64,000 nucleotides of DNA from Pseudoalteromonas nigrifaciens. GTDB taxonomy: Bacteria > Pseudomonadota > Gammaproteobacteria > Enterobacterales > Alteromonadaceae. This document shows, piece after piece, positions 20,113-29,887 of this stretch. Below the pieces are notes generated by a model. The model had not been told where the DNA came from, searched no databases, and saw only the letters and a program-made list of their open reading frames with translations. The translations under genes and the position numbers were made by a program. Location: assembly GCF_002221505.1 (NCBI RefSeq), contig NZ_CP011036.1:2418001-2482000 (forward strand). The letters run 5' to 3'. Every line of letters begins with the position of its first letter. The first letter of the stretch is position 1.

Positions 20113-20883
20113 TTATCGTACGATACCGCGCTCTGAGCTTTTAACAAAATCTATCATTAACTGTACTGCTGGATACTTTTGCGCATCTTCGCTAAGTGAC
20201 TCAATTGCTTCATCTACACCTAGGCTTTTACGATAAAATACTTTATAAGCACGGCGTACAGCCATTATCTCATCGCTTTGAAAACCACGGCGTTTCATGC
20301 CCTCAGTATTAATTGCAACTGGACCTGCAGGTATACCTATAGTGGTAACAAATGGTGGTACATCTTTATTAATAGCTGAATACATGCCTACAAATGCATG
20401 TGCGCCTACCTTACAAAACTGATGTATACCTGAGTTGCCCGCAAGAATAACCCAGTCACCAATATGTACATGCCCTGCTACACTGGCGTTATTAGCAAAT
20501 ATAACATTATCGCCAATCACTGCATCGTGAGCAACATGGGTATAGGCCATAAACAGGTTATTACTACCTATAATGGTTACGCCCTGATCTTGAATTGTGC
20601 CACGGTGAATTGTAACGCATTCACGAATAATATTATTGTCACCAATAGTGAGCGATGTTGGTTCGTTGTTGTACTTTTTGTCTTGGCATGCTTCACCAAC
20701 CGACGCAAACTGAAAAATATGATTTCCAGAACCGATAGTTGATGGGCCTTTAACTACAACATGAGACTCAATAATACAGTTATCACCAATGACAACATCA
20801 TTGCCAATATAACTATATGGTCCCACTGAAACATTGCTGCCTAGTGTCGCGCCTGGTTCGATTATTGCCGTTGGATGAATCAC
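20113..20883 (-). CDS. lpxA: UDP-N-acetylglucosamine acyltransferase
   Basis: 256 aa with a GTG start at 20883, giving the N-terminus MIHPTAIIEPGATLG, the standard LpxA opening. A longer GTG start at 20907 would overlap fabZ and add eight unalignable residues. Left-handed beta-helix hexapeptide repeats run through most of the length. The catalytic region is AYTHVAHDAVIGD, and IHQFCKVGAHAFVGM follows. It makes the first committed step of lipid A biosynthesis from 3-hydroxyacyl-ACP. It directly follows fabZ. Confidence 0.95.
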   Translation of the reverse strand: MIHPTAIIEPGATLGSNVSVGPYSYIGNDVVIGDNCIIESHVVVKGPSTIGSGNHIFQFASVGEACQDKKYNNEPTSLTIGDNNIIRECVTIHRGTIQDQGVTIIGSNNLFMAYTHVAHDAVIGDNVIFANNASVAGHVHIGDWVILAGNSGIHQFCKVGAHAFVGMYSAINKDVPPFVTTIGIPAGPVAINTEGMKRRGFQSDEIMAVRRAYKVFYRKSLGVDEAIESLSEDAQKYPAVQLMIDFVKSSERGIVR

Positions 20884-20885
20884 AA

Positions 20886-21362
20886 TTAAAACTCTCTTCT
20901 CGCACACATAATTTCGGCGCTACATACTAGCTTGCCATTGACTTTTGCTTCTGCTGCAAACTTCCATAAATTACGACGTTCTTTTAAAAACTCAACATGT
21001 AAATGCATAGTATCACCAGGAAGTACTGGTTTTTTAAAACGTGCATTATCTACAGCTGCAAACAAATACAATTCATTTTCGCTACGGTTTTCAACCGTTT
21101 TAAAGCCAAGTAACCCAGTTGCTTGAGCCATGGCTTCTAATATTAATACACCCGGAAAAATTGGCTGATTTGGGAAATGCCCGGTAAAAATGGGTTCGTT
21201 TATAGTCACATTTTTAATAGCATGCAAAGATTTGCCAGGTGTAAAGTCAATTACTCTATCAACTAATAACATCGGGTAGCGATGCGGTAATAAACTTAAA
21301 ATTTCTTGAATATCAAGGCTATTTAATTCGTTTGCCAAAATAGCATCCTCATTAGTGTTCAA
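20886..21362 (-). CDS. fabZ: 3-hydroxyacyl-ACP dehydratase
   Basis: 158 aa hot-dog-fold enzyme. [14 protein letters not shown] and [23 protein letters not shown] include the catalytic His and the family motif. It dehydrates 3-hydroxyacyl-ACP in fatty acid elongation and competes with LpxA for substrate; the genes sit side by side, as is common. The N-terminus is about 10 residues longer than usual. The stop is 3 bp before the lpxA start codon. Confidence 0.96.
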   Translation of the reverse strand: MNTNEDAILANELNSLDIQEILSLLPHRYPMLLVDRVIDFTPGKSLHAIKNVTINEPIFTGHFPNQPIFPGVLILEAMAQATGLLGFKTVENRSENELYLFAAVDNARFKKPVLPGDTMHLHVEFLKERRNLWKFAAEAKVNGKLVCSAEIMCARREF

Positions 21363-21365
21363 CGT

Positions 21366-22388
21366 TTATGGCTTATTTAATTGCTCAAGTGCTTTAATAC
21401 GGCTTTTCATTTCAGAAAGGTTACGCAAGTGAGCGATTGATTTACGCCATTCTTTGTTTGTAGTATGAGGTATACCAGATGAATAGATACCTGGCTCGGT
21501 GATTGATTTTGTCACCATACTCATACCCGTAATTATAACACCATCACAGACGCTCATGTGACCATTAATTGCTGTCATGCCGCCAATTTGGCAGTTTTTA
21601 CCTATGGTGACGCTACCAGCAAGTACAGTACAACCAGCAATAGCTGTGCCTGAGTTAACTTCAACGTTATGTGCTATTTGGCATTGGTTATCAATAATTA
21701 CATTACTATGGATAATAGTATCGTCAAGTGCACCACGATCAATTGTAGTACTTGCGCCAATTTCAACTTTATCACCAATAATAACAGAGCCAAGCTGAGG
21801 AATTTTAATCCATTGCCCACGCTCATTAGCATAACCAAAACCATCACTACCTATAACGCTATTGGCTTGCAACAAACAATCTGAGCCAATTTCAACATTA
21901 TGATAAATAGTTACATTCGACCAAAGCTTAGTGCCTGAGCCTATTTTAACACCTTCACCAATAAAACTGTTCGGACCAATTTGTACGTTATCGTTAATTA
22001 TTGCATTGCTTTCAATTACCGTATTAGCGCCAATAGCGGCACTTTTACTTACTGTCGCATTTGGGTGAACAACCGCGCTTGGATGAATGCCTGTTGCGGC
22101 AGAGCGTGGCGTCGTATCCATTAATTGCGCAAGCTTGGCGTAACTTACATACGGATTTGCAACTATTAGTTTATTGCCGTTAAAGTAAGGAGCATCTGCT
22201 TCACTAACAATGACAGCACTGGCTTGAGTCACTTCAAGTTGCGAGCGATATTTCTTATTCGCTAAAAATGCAATATGCCCTGAGCGGGCATGTGCAAGTG
22301 TTGCTATTTTTGTTATTTCTAAAGCGCCATCACCTTGCAGCTCGGCGCTTAGAAGTTCCGCTATTTGCGAAAGCGTATAATTTTGCAT
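21366..22388 (-). CDS. lpxD: UDP-3-O-acylglucosamine N-acyltransferase
   Basis: 340 aa. The N-terminal uridine-binding domain contains GHIAFLANKKYRSQL. It is followed by a long left-handed beta helix of hexapeptide repeats with the catalytic region IAHNVEVNSGTAIAGCTVLAGSVTIGKNCQIGG. It transfers the second 3-hydroxyacyl chain in lipid A synthesis. It lies 3 bp before fabZ and 7 bp after skp, in one operon. Confidence 0.97.
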   Translation of the reverse strand: MQNYTLSQIAELLSAELQGDGALEITKIATLAHARSGHIAFLANKKYRSQLEVTQASAVIVSEADAPYFNGNKLIVANPYVSYAKLAQLMDTTPRSAATGIHPSAVVHPNATVSKSAAIGANTVIESNAIINDNVQIGPNSFIGEGVKIGSGTKLWSNVTIYHNVEIGSDCLLQANSVIGSDGFGYANERGQWIKIPQLGSVIIGDKVEIGASTTIDRGALDDTIIHSNVIIDNQCQIAHNVEVNSGTAIAGCTVLAGSVTIGKNCQIGGMTAINGHMSVCDGVIITGMSMVTKSITEPGIYSSGIPHTTNKEWRKSIAHLRNLSEMKSRIKALEQLNKP

Positions 22389-22395
22389 AACTTAA

Positions 22396-22914
22396 TTATT
22401 TCTTACTCACTGCAGCAACTACTTTATTAGAAAGATCAGTTACTTTTTTAGGGTTAAAGTAAATAGTTGTATCTTTAACTTTAACTTCATCAAAGTCGCC
22501 ATCTTTAGCAATGTCTTCAATTGTTTTGATAATTAAACCCTGCACTTTTGCAAGCTCTTGGTTTTGGCGTGCTTTAATTTCTTGCTCAAGAGGACGACCT
22601 ACTTCAGCAAGGTTTTTTTGCATACCCTGAATTTTGTCACGCAGTTTATCTTTTTGCGCTTGGCTCATAGTGGTACTTTCACGCTTGAACTTTTCAGCTT
22701 CAAAGCGAATATCGCCTTGTAGCTTTTCTAACTCTTGACGGCGCTCTGCAAACTCAGTTTGTAGAGATTGCTCAATTTTAGCCATTTGTGGTATTTGCTT
22801 GTAGATTTCTTGCATGTCTACAATACCTACTTTATGTGCAAATGCACTTACCGAGGTGCCCATCATAAGTGTTGCTAAAACAGCTACTGCCGTTGATTTA
22901 AATAATTTATTCAC
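22396..22914 (-). CDS. skp: OmpH/Skp-family periplasmic chaperone
   Basis: 172 aa. A signal peptide probably ends after SAFA (residue 26), giving mature HKVGIVDMQEIYKQIPQMAKIE. The rest is rich in Lys, Glu and Gln and helical, as in the coiled-coil tentacles of Skp. It holds unfolded outer-membrane proteins for delivery to BamA, which is encoded just upstream in the operon (11 bp). An AAAGGAG ribosome site is present. Confidence 0.93.
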   Translation of the reverse strand: MNKLFKSTAVAVLATLMMGTSVSAFAHKVGIVDMQEIYKQIPQMAKIEQSLQTEFAERRQELEKLQGDIRFEAEKFKRESTTMSQAQKDKLRDKIQGMQKNLAEVGRPLEQEIKARQNQELAKVQGLIIKTIEDIAKDGDFDEVKVKDTTIYFNPKKVTDLSNKVVAAVSKK

Positions 22915-22925
22915 AAAAAACTCCT

Positions 22926-25397
22926 TTAAAAGCTGTTACTAATATTAAAACTGATGGTCTTCGTATCGTCATCTTCTTCTTTTTGCAATGGATACGCAAA
23001 ACTAATCAGCATTGGACCCATTGGAGAGATCCACTGTAATGATAAACCGGTTGAAACCCTAAAACGCATTGGATCAGAGTAATCATCTAATTTAGCTCGC
23101 TCATCGGCTGCTAAATTTTGGTAACGGTCTACGTTAAACTCGGTATCCCATACGTTAGCAGCATCAACAAAGAAACTGGTACGTACTGAACTGGTATTTT
23201 CTTCATCTAAAAACGGTGTAGGTACAATTAATTCCATACCTGCTACCGCTTTAGCATTACCACCAATTCGACCTTGTGGTACTAGCACATCAAATTCAGA
23301 TGAGCCGCCTATATTACCTGTGGTTGAGCCATCTGGTAAAGGTGTACCCGGAATTGATTGCGGTATACGTGCAATTGCGCGTGGTAAAATTGTATTTCGG
23401 TCAAAACCACGTAGTTCCATTTCAGTAATACGGAAGTATTCTTGGAATGGCAGTACTTGGTCGTAGCCGTTAGTTGAGCCATAACCATTACCGTAACCTA
23501 ACGCCGCACGGGTTGAGAACACCCAGCGATGGTCGTTCGATATTGGCCAGTAAAAACGCGAATCATAGTTTAACTTAAAGTATTTTAAGTCAGAATTCGG
23601 CGTTGTTGCTGTTAAGTTTAGCGTTTGACGTGAGCCCGCTGTTGGGAATAAACCACGGTTTACCGTAACGCGAGACCAGCCAGCACTTAACTCATATTTA
23701 GTAAAGTCAAAACCAGCATCTGGGTTGTCTTGGTCTAAGAAGGTTTCACGCAGTACACGCGTTTGCTCGTACTCTGCAATATCTGAAAGCTCTTCTTGAA
23801 TCCAACGAACACCAAAGTTAATGCGGTTAACCGCATCAATTGGGAAGCCTATATTAGTCCCCAATCCATAGCTTTTCGACTTATAGTCGATCAAACTAAA
23901 CTTACTTGCATCGTAGTTACTGTAAAAAATACTGCTACCTTGCGATACGCCATCTGGCGTGAAGTATGGGTCGGTATAAGACACGCTCACACGCTCAGAA
24001 CCACGCGAGGTATTAATATTAAAGCCTATTTGATTACCAGTACCTAAAAAGTTAGATTCTGTTACACCAATATTAAACTGTAAACCTAGGTATGAGCCAT
24101 ACGCTAAGCCGGCATTAAAGCTACCAGCCGACTGCTCTTTTACAGTAAAATCAACATCTACTTGGTCATCAACACCTGGGACTGGCACAACGTTAAAATC
24201 AACTTTTTCCATATAAGGTAAACGCTGAATTTGTAATTTTGAACGCTCCAAGCTTTGGTTAGATAACCATGCGCCTTCAAGCTGTGTCATTTCGCGGCGT
24301 AGCACTTCATCTGCAGTACTTTGGTTACCACCAACAATAATCCGGCGCACATAAACACGCTTACCAGGGTTAACCGATAAGGTTAGTTGTACTTCTTGAT
24401 TTTCGTCATCAATTTGCGGAATTGTGCGTACTTCAGCATTGGCATAACCAAAACGCGCTAAGTAGCTTTTTATAAATTCTTCTGAAGAGGTAACCACTGA
24501 GCCGTTATATAACTCACCCGCTCGTAGTGGAATAACACTTTTAATTAAGTCTTCGCGACCAAGTAAGTCACCAATAAAGTCAAAACCTTTAACTTTATAT
24601 TTAACCCCTTCAGTTAAGTTAGCTGTAACGTATACAGACTCACGCTCTGGGCTAACCGACACTTGGGTAGAGTCTATGTTAAAACGTAGGTAACCACGGT
24701 CTAAATAAAAGCTACGAATTTTTTCTAAATCGCCTTCAATGGTTTGTTTTTGGTAGCGGTCGCTGCCCATAAACTGCCACCAAGGTAAGTCTTGTTGCGA
24801 CTCAGCCAGTTGTAATAGCTCTTCATTAGAAAAAAGTTCATTACCTACCAAGTTAATTTGACGAATTGATGCAGCATCACCTTCATCAAATTTTAATTTA
24901 AGTTTAACCCGGTTACGCGGCAGTTTAGTGATACTAATATCGACTTTAGCGTTGTATTTACCAATACTGTGGAAAAATTCAGTTAAGCCTTTTTCTATAT
25001 TATCAATAACGGTTTTATCTAGTGGCTCGCCTTGGCGAATATTTTGCTGATCAAGTGACTGATTAAGCTGCTCATCTTTAATATCTTTATTGCCATCAAA
25101 CTCAATAAAGCTAATTGTTGGGCGTTCAGTTACTTTAAAAACAACGTTATTACCGTCGCGTAGCGCTTTTATATTGTCAAAGTGACCTGAGCGGTAGAGA
25201 GACTTGATTGTTTTTGAAATCGTGTACTCATCAACATTATCGCCCACGTTAATAGGAATATGCGTTAATGCAGCACCCAGTGCTACACGCTGTAAACCCT
25301 CAACTTTGAGATCTTCAACAATAAAGGAGTTTTGGCCTAGGGCTGCAAAGCTTGCACCCAATAAACTTGAAACTACCAAATGTTTTTTTATAGCCAT
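22926..25397 (-). CDS. bamA: outer membrane protein assembly factor BamA
   Basis: 823 aa from the ATG at 25397, chosen because MAIKKHLVVSSLLGASFAALG then reads as a signal peptide. The frame extends 14 codons further upstream without one. Five POTRA domains span roughly residues 25-425 (first one: FIVEDLKVEGLQRVALGAAL). A 16-strand Omp85 barrel follows, ending with the C-terminal signature KTISFNISNSF. This is the core of the BAM complex that inserts outer-membrane proteins. The order rseP-bamA-skp is conserved. Confidence 0.97.
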   Translation of the reverse strand: MAIKKHLVVSSLLGASFAALGQNSFIVEDLKVEGLQRVALGAALTHIPINVGDNVDEYTISKTIKSLYRSGHFDNIKALRDGNNVVFKVTERPTISFIEFDGNKDIKDEQLNQSLDQQNIRQGEPLDKTVIDNIEKGLTEFFHSIGKYNAKVDISITKLPRNRVKLKLKFDEGDAASIRQINLVGNELFSNEELLQLAESQQDLPWWQFMGSDRYQKQTIEGDLEKIRSFYLDRGYLRFNIDSTQVSVSPERESVYVTANLTEGVKYKVKGFDFIGDLLGREDLIKSVIPLRAGELYNGSVVTSSEEFIKSYLARFGYANAEVRTIPQIDDENQEVQLTLSVNPGKRVYVRRIIVGGNQSTADEVLRREMTQLEGAWLSNQSLERSKLQIQRLPYMEKVDFNVVPVPGVDDQVDVDFTVKEQSAGSFNAGLAYGSYLGLQFNIGVTESNFLGTGNQIGFNINTSRGSERVSVSYTDPYFTPDGVSQGSSIFYSNYDASKFSLIDYKSKSYGLGTNIGFPIDAVNRINFGVRWIQEELSDIAEYEQTRVLRETFLDQDNPDAGFDFTKYELSAGWSRVTVNRGLFPTAGSRQTLNLTATTPNSDLKYFKLNYDSRFYWPISNDHRWVFSTRAALGYGNGYGSTNGYDQVLPFQEYFRITEMELRGFDRNTILPRAIARIPQSIPGTPLPDGSTTGNIGGSSEFDVLVPQGRIGGNAKAVAGMELIVPTPFLDEENTSSVRTSFFVDAANVWDTEFNVDRYQNLAADERAKLDDYSDPMRFRVSTGLSLQWISPMGPMLISFAYPLQKEEDDDTKTISFNISNSF

Positions 25398-25493
25398 TTT
25401 ATTATATTTATCCTTTACAACTGTATTACCGCTTAGCATCGAAAAGTAAATTTACGAGCTGTACAATCGTGGTTCTAATTAGTCATTGTCACG

Positions 25494-26852
25494 TTAAAAC
25501 GACAAACGCGATACATCATTGAACAAAGCGAAACATGTTAAAAAAATGAGTAGTAACGCACCCACTTTAAAACCAAACTCTTGTGTCTTTTCAGAGACTG
25601 GCTTTTTACGAAAAAGTTCAATTATGTAATACATTAAGTGTCCGCCATCAAGCACTGGCAAGGGCAATAAATTAAATACACCCAAGTTAACACTGATCAG
25701 TGCTAAAAAGCTTAAAAACGCAACGAAACCGTAGCTTACGCTAGTCCCGGCGCCTACGGCAATGCCTACTGGGCCACTTAAATTTTTAACCGAAATCTGG
25801 CCTGTAATTAAATTACCTATCATATCAAAGCTAAGGGTAATTAATCGCCACGTTTCTTTACTACCTCGCACAATACTATCGAGCGGGCCATAATGTCTAG
25901 TTTCTATATAACCTTGCGGCCATTTTTCTACTATTGGTGCAACCCCTAAAAACCCTTGCTCTATGCCCTGAGCGTTAACCCTAGCTTGAGGTATTACCGA
26001 TATTATTTTTATAGTGTCTTGTCTTTTTACACTAAATTGTAATGATTTGTTAGCCGATTGGGTAATAAGATTAACTAATTGCTGCCAATTGCTTATTGTT
26101 TCGCCATTTACAGCCACAATAGTATCATTTATTTTTAACCCTGCCAGCTCTGCAGCAGAGCTTTTAGTAACCGCAGCAATACTAAGTGTTGCTTGTGGCC
26201 TAAATGGTACTATGCCTAGAGAGCTCAATGGTGGCACGTCTTGCTGATCAAGTTTCCAGCCGTCTAAATTGAGCATTTTTGTTTGCTGCTGATAGTTTTC
26301 GTTACGTACAGTTACTGCAACGCTTTTATCACCTAAACTCGACATAAGCGCAAAGGTTGCGTCTTGCCAGGTGGTAATTTCATCATCACCAATTTTAATA
26401 ATTTGTTGGCTAGGCATTAATCCCGCTTGCGCTGCACGACTGCCTTCAACCACACTGCCAACAACAGGTTTTACTGATTGCACACCCACCATATACATAA
26501 CGGCAAGTGCAAATATAGCAAATATAAAGTTAGCAACGGGCCCCGCAGCAACAATCGCTATACGCGCTTGTACCGACTTAGCATTAAACGATAAATGACG
26601 CTGATTTGCAGGTACTTCATCAACCCGCTCATCGAGCATTTTTACATAACCACCCAAAGGTATGGCTGCTATAACGTACTCGGTATCGTATTTATCACGC
26701 CATTTTAGCAATGGTTTACCAAAGCCGATAGAAAAGCGCAGCACTTTAACGCCGGCTTTACGCGCCACCCAAAAGTGGCCGTATTCATGTACTGTAACTA
26801 AAATGCCCAGCGCTAAAATAAATGAGCCGAGATTCCAAAAAAAATCGAACAT
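25494..26852 (-). CDS. rseP: RIP metalloprotease RseP
   Basis: 452 aa. The zinc motif is HEYGH (His22, Glu23, His26) in the first helix and a second catalytic motif, LPVLDGGH, lies near the C-terminus. Two PDZ domains lie between (VVGSVVEGSRAAQAGLMPSQQIIKIGDDEI and SSAAELAGLKINDTIVAVNGE). It is the inner-membrane site-2 protease that cleaves anti-sigma-E RseA and removes signal-peptide remnants. The start is 1 bp after the dxr stop. Confidence 0.97.
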   Translation of the reverse strand: MFDFFWNLGSFILALGILVTVHEYGHFWVARKAGVKVLRFSIGFGKPLLKWRDKYDTEYVIAAIPLGGYVKMLDERVDEVPANQRHLSFNAKSVQARIAIVAAGPVANFIFAIFALAVMYMVGVQSVKPVVGSVVEGSRAAQAGLMPSQQIIKIGDDEITTWQDATFALMSSLGDKSVAVTVRNENYQQQTKMLNLDGWKLDQQDVPPLSSLGIVPFRPQATLSIAAVTKSSAAELAGLKINDTIVAVNGETISNWQQLVNLITQSANKSLQFSVKRQDTIKIISVIPQARVNAQGIEQGFLGVAPIVEKWPQGYIETRHYGPLDSIVRGSKETWRLITLSFDMIGNLITGQISVKNLSGPVGIAVGAGTSVSYGFVAFLSFLALISVNLGVFNLLPLPVLDGGHLMYYIIELFRKKPVSEKTQEFGFKVGALLLIFLTCFALFNDVSRLSF

Positions 26853-26853
26853 A

Positions 26854-28059
26854 TTAATGCGTCACTTTTGTTATAAACTGCGATGCGCTTAAACGCGCTA
26901 ATCTATCGCACTCTAAAATTTCATCTAAGCTTTGCACATTGGTGTACGTGGCCGCTTCGAGAGTCTGTGCATTTATTGTGTATATATCGGTAAAACCAAT
27001 TTCACCATTTAAAAATGCACTTACCGCGATCTCGTTTGCGGCATTCACTGTCGTTGTTGCGCCTTGCCCTGCGCTACACGCATCAATCGCTAGTTGTAAA
27101 TTAGGGTAACGAGAAAAGTCAGGTTTAGTGAACGAAAAGTCACTAATATCTGAAAAGTTTAACGGCTTAACCCCTGCATTTATGCGCTCAGGGTAAGCTA
27201 ATGCATGGGCAATTGGGGTACGCATATCAGGGTTACCCATTTGCGCTAAAATTGAGCCGTCGTGATATTGCACCATCGAATGAATTATACTCTGTGGATG
27301 AATAACCACATCAATATCACTCGGGTCGCAGTTAAACAGCCATTTAGCTTCAATAAACTCAAGCCCTTTGTTCATCATGGTGGCTGAATCTACCGATATT
27401 TTTTGTCCCATAGACCAATTAGGGTGCGCCACGGCTTCTGCTATGGTTACATCTTTAAGGGTATTTATATCACGGGTTAAAAATGGGCCGCCTGATCCGG
27501 TAAGTAATATTTTACTTACGCCATGAGATTGCAGGTGTTGATCGCCTTGCGCATTTTGTAGAGAATACGGTAAACATTGAAAAATAGCGTTATGTTCACT
27601 GTCTATTGGTAGCAATGTCGCTTTGTGTTGTTTTACTTTATCAATAAACAACTGACCCGACATTACCAAAGATTCTTTATTGGCGAGCAGTACTTTTTTT
27701 CCGGCTTCTACTGCGCTTAACGTCGGCAACAACCCTGCAGCGCCGACAATTGCCGACATGACAGCATCAACCTCTGGATGCCCACACAGCTCGCTCATAG
27801 CCTGCTCACCATGCATTATCTGCGTTTTACATGGCGTATTACTTAAATATAACGACAATTGCTTAGCAGCGCTTTGTGTTGCCATAACGCCATAGCGTGG
27901 CTGATGCGCAATGCATAGCTCAGCCATTTTTTTAGCATTTTTCCCAGCAGCTAATGCAAAAACACTAAACTGCTGAGTATTTCTTGCCACAACATCTAAG
28001 GTATTAAGGCCAATAGAGCCTGTAGCCCCTAGAATTACCAGTTGCTGCTTTTCACTCAT
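26854..28059 (-). CDS. dxr: 1-deoxy-D-xylulose-5-phosphate reductoisomerase
   Basis: 401 aa from the ATG at 28059, which overlaps the cdsA stop by 4 bp (ATGA). An eight-codon longer frame lies inside cdsA and is less likely. NADPH-binding GATGSIG at 10-16. The active-site blocks are LANKESLVMSG, PIDSEHNAIFQ and SVDSATMMNKGLEFIEAKWLF. It makes 2-C-methyl-D-erythritol 4-phosphate in the non-mevalonate isoprenoid pathway, supplying the precursor used by neighbour UppS. Confidence 0.97.
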   Translation of the reverse strand: MSEKQQLVILGATGSIGLNTLDVVARNTQQFSVFALAAGKNAKKMAELCIAHQPRYGVMATQSAAKQLSLYLSNTPCKTQIMHGEQAMSELCGHPEVDAVMSAIVGAAGLLPTLSAVEAGKKVLLANKESLVMSGQLFIDKVKQHKATLLPIDSEHNAIFQCLPYSLQNAQGDQHLQSHGVSKILLTGSGGPFLTRDINTLKDVTIAEAVAHPNWSMGQKISVDSATMMNKGLEFIEAKWLFNCDPSDIDVVIHPQSIIHSMVQYHDGSILAQMGNPDMRTPIAHALAYPERINAGVKPLNFSDISDFSFTKPDFSRYPNLQLAIDACSAGQGATTTVNAANEIAVSAFLNGEIGFTDIYTINAQTLEAATYTNVQSLDEILECDRLARLSASQFITKVTH

Positions 28060-28922
28060 AAACTCAAAGTCCACGCATAACACATTACAAACATAGGTGC
28101 GGCTGCGGTTAGGCTATCAATACGATCTAAAATCCCGCCATGTCCTGGCAAGCAATTACCGCTGTCTTTAAGTCCTGCTTCGCGTTTAAACATGCTTTCA
28201 AGCAAATCACCCACCGCTGAAAACAAGGCAATAAACACAGTCATAATGGCGTAAATTGGCCATACAATTAAATCTACGTCGGTAAAATGACAAAATGTAA
28301 GCACAAATATAACTGCAGCGACAACGCCGCCGGCTAAACCTTCAATAGTTTTATTTGGGCTTACTTTTGGCATGAGCTTACGCTTACCAAAGCTTTTACC
28401 TGTAAAGTAGGCACCAATATCGGCGCTCCATACGATTCCTAAAACCACTAAAATAAGCATAGAGCCAAAATGACTAGATTCGGTATATTGCGCACTGCGC
28501 AGCGTATTTAGGGCTAACCATAAAGGCACTAACGTTAGTAATCCGGCAATACCGCGCATTACTATGCCTTCGTTCCATGCTTTAGCCATTTCTGGGTAGC
28601 GCCATACTAAATAACTAGCAACAATCCACCATGCAAACGACAGCGTAAATAAGTAATTTGCATCACCTACCAATTTGCCATCTTGCCAAAGTGATTCGAT
28701 TGGCCAGTGCAGGTTTAGTAACGCTAGCAAAGCGGCAACTAAAAGTACAAAAGCGCTGCGCTTAAGTTTATTGCACAGCCCCATAAAAGCAGACCATTCC
28801 CATGCGCCCATTAATACAATTGCACCCGCAAAATAACTAAATAATGTCAGTGGGGTGTAAAAAACCAAAGCAAGCGCTAATGGTGCTAGCACGAGTGAGG
28901 TTAGAATGCGTTGTTTTAACAA
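28056..28922 (-). CDS. cdsA: phosphatidate cytidylyltransferase
   Basis: 288 aa with a TTG start at 28922 (MLKQRILTSLVLAPLALALVFY), preceded by AAGGG at 8-nt spacing. E. coli CdsA has 285 residues. The frame is open 31 codons further upstream, but that extension lies within uppS. Several membrane helices are present. The C-terminal CDP-diacylglycerol synthase signature is MFKREAGLKDSGNCLPGHGGILDRIDS. It makes CDP-diacylglycerol from phosphatidic acid and CTP for all phospholipids. Confidence 0.95.
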   Translation of the reverse strand: MLKQRILTSLVLAPLALALVFYTPLTLFSYFAGAIVLMGAWEWSAFMGLCNKLKRSAFVLLVAALLALLNLHWPIESLWQDGKLVGDANYLFTLSFAWWIVASYLVWRYPEMAKAWNEGIVMRGIAGLLTLVPLWLALNTLRSAQYTESSHFGSMLILVVLGIVWSADIGAYFTGKSFGKRKLMPKVSPNKTIEGLAGGVVAAVIFVLTFCHFTDVDLIVWPIYAIMTVFIALFSAVGDLLESMFKREAGLKDSGNCLPGHGGILDRIDSLTAAAPMFVMCYAWTLSL

Positions 28923-28942
28923 AATTATGACCCTTATTCTAT

Positions 28943-29704
28943 TTAGGTTTGAGCGAGTAATTGTTTTATTTGTTCGCCCGTACAACCAAATCGTCGCTCT
29001 CTGGCAACGTAACACGCTATGGCCTCAGCAAATGCTGCTTCATTAAAATCAGGCCACAGTGTGTCGGTAAAGTAAAGTTCAGCGTAAGCTGCTTGCCAGA
29101 GTAAAAAGTTACTAATTCTGACATCGCCACCAGTACGAATTAGTAAATCAGGCTCGGCCTGATCTGCCATACTCATGTACTGTGCTATACGCTCTTCTGT
29201 AATATCGGCTGGGTCTAATTGCCCCTGTGCAACTTGCTCTGCAAGTTGTTTAGCAGCATTAGCCATATCCCAACGTCCACCGTAATTTGCAGCAACATTT
29301 AAATGCAGCCCGGTATTATTTGCTGTAAGCTTTTGAGCAGTATCTACTTTACTGCGTAAGCTTTCAGAAAACCGCGATAAGTCTCCAATAATGGTCAGTT
29401 TTACATTGTTTTTATGCAGCTTTTTAACTTCTTTACTAAGTACAAATAAAAAAAGCTCCATTAACGTTTTTACTTCGTCTTCAGGTCGACGCCAGTTCTC
29501 ACTACTAAAAGCAAATAAGGTTAACGATTGTATCCCTAATTTAGTACAAAACTGTACAGATTGACGAACTGCGTCCACACCTTTTTTATGCCCAAACACA
29601 CGCGGTCTATTTCTGGCTTGCGCCCAACGCCCGTTACCATCCATGATGATAGCTACATGTTTAGGTAAACATTGCTGTGAAATTGTGTCAGCATCTAGAA
29701 CCAT
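28943..29704 (-). CDS. uppS: undecaprenyl diphosphate synthase
   Basis: 253 aa from the ATG at 29704, exactly the E. coli length. [20 protein letters not shown] holds the catalytic Asp22. Later blocks are [14 protein letters not shown] and [36 protein letters not shown]. It makes the C55 lipid carrier for peptidoglycan and O-antigen. An in-frame ATG at 29722 touches the T tract of the upstream terminator and is less likely; no strong ribosome site is seen for either. Confidence 0.95.
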   Translation of the reverse strand: MVLDADTISQQCLPKHVAIIMDGNGRWAQARNRPRVFGHKKGVDAVRQSVQFCTKLGIQSLTLFAFSSENWRRPEDEVKTLMELFLFVLSKEVKKLHKNNVKLTIIGDLSRFSESLRSKVDTAQKLTANNTGLHLNVAANYGGRWDMANAAKQLAEQVAQGQLDPADITEERIAQYMSMADQAEPDLLIRTGGDVRISNFLLWQAAYAELYFTDTLWPDFNEAAFAEAIACYVARERRFGCTGEQIKQLLAQT

Positions 29705-29722
29705 AAATATTGAGTATTCCAT

Positions 29723-29758
29723 AAAAAAACGCCGCCTAGTATACCCCAGCCGGCGTTT
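29723..29758 (-). terminator. intrinsic terminator upstream of uppS
   Basis: AAACGCCG (29723-side arm) pairs with CGGCGTTT, with a 16-nt loop and a following T7 on the minus strand. It lies only ~20 bp before the uppS start, so transcription from frr is at least partly stopped. uppS and the downstream envelope genes then depend on readthrough or a further promoter. Confidence 0.75.
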
Positions 29759-29887
29759 CAAAACTAATAAATTTAACTTGTACTCGGGATAATAAATCTA
29801 TTTCAAGTGGCTATTTTTAACGCTAACTGCGTTGAATTTACTTGCAATAGGTTCAATCTATTACCCCAAGTGCAGCGTATTAGCTTC

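Noticed and set aside
25398..25439. Longer bamA start
   Set aside because: It would bury the signal peptide behind 14 charged residues.
28923..29015. Longer cdsA start within uppS
   Set aside because: TTG at 28922 has a good ribosome site and gives the normal length.
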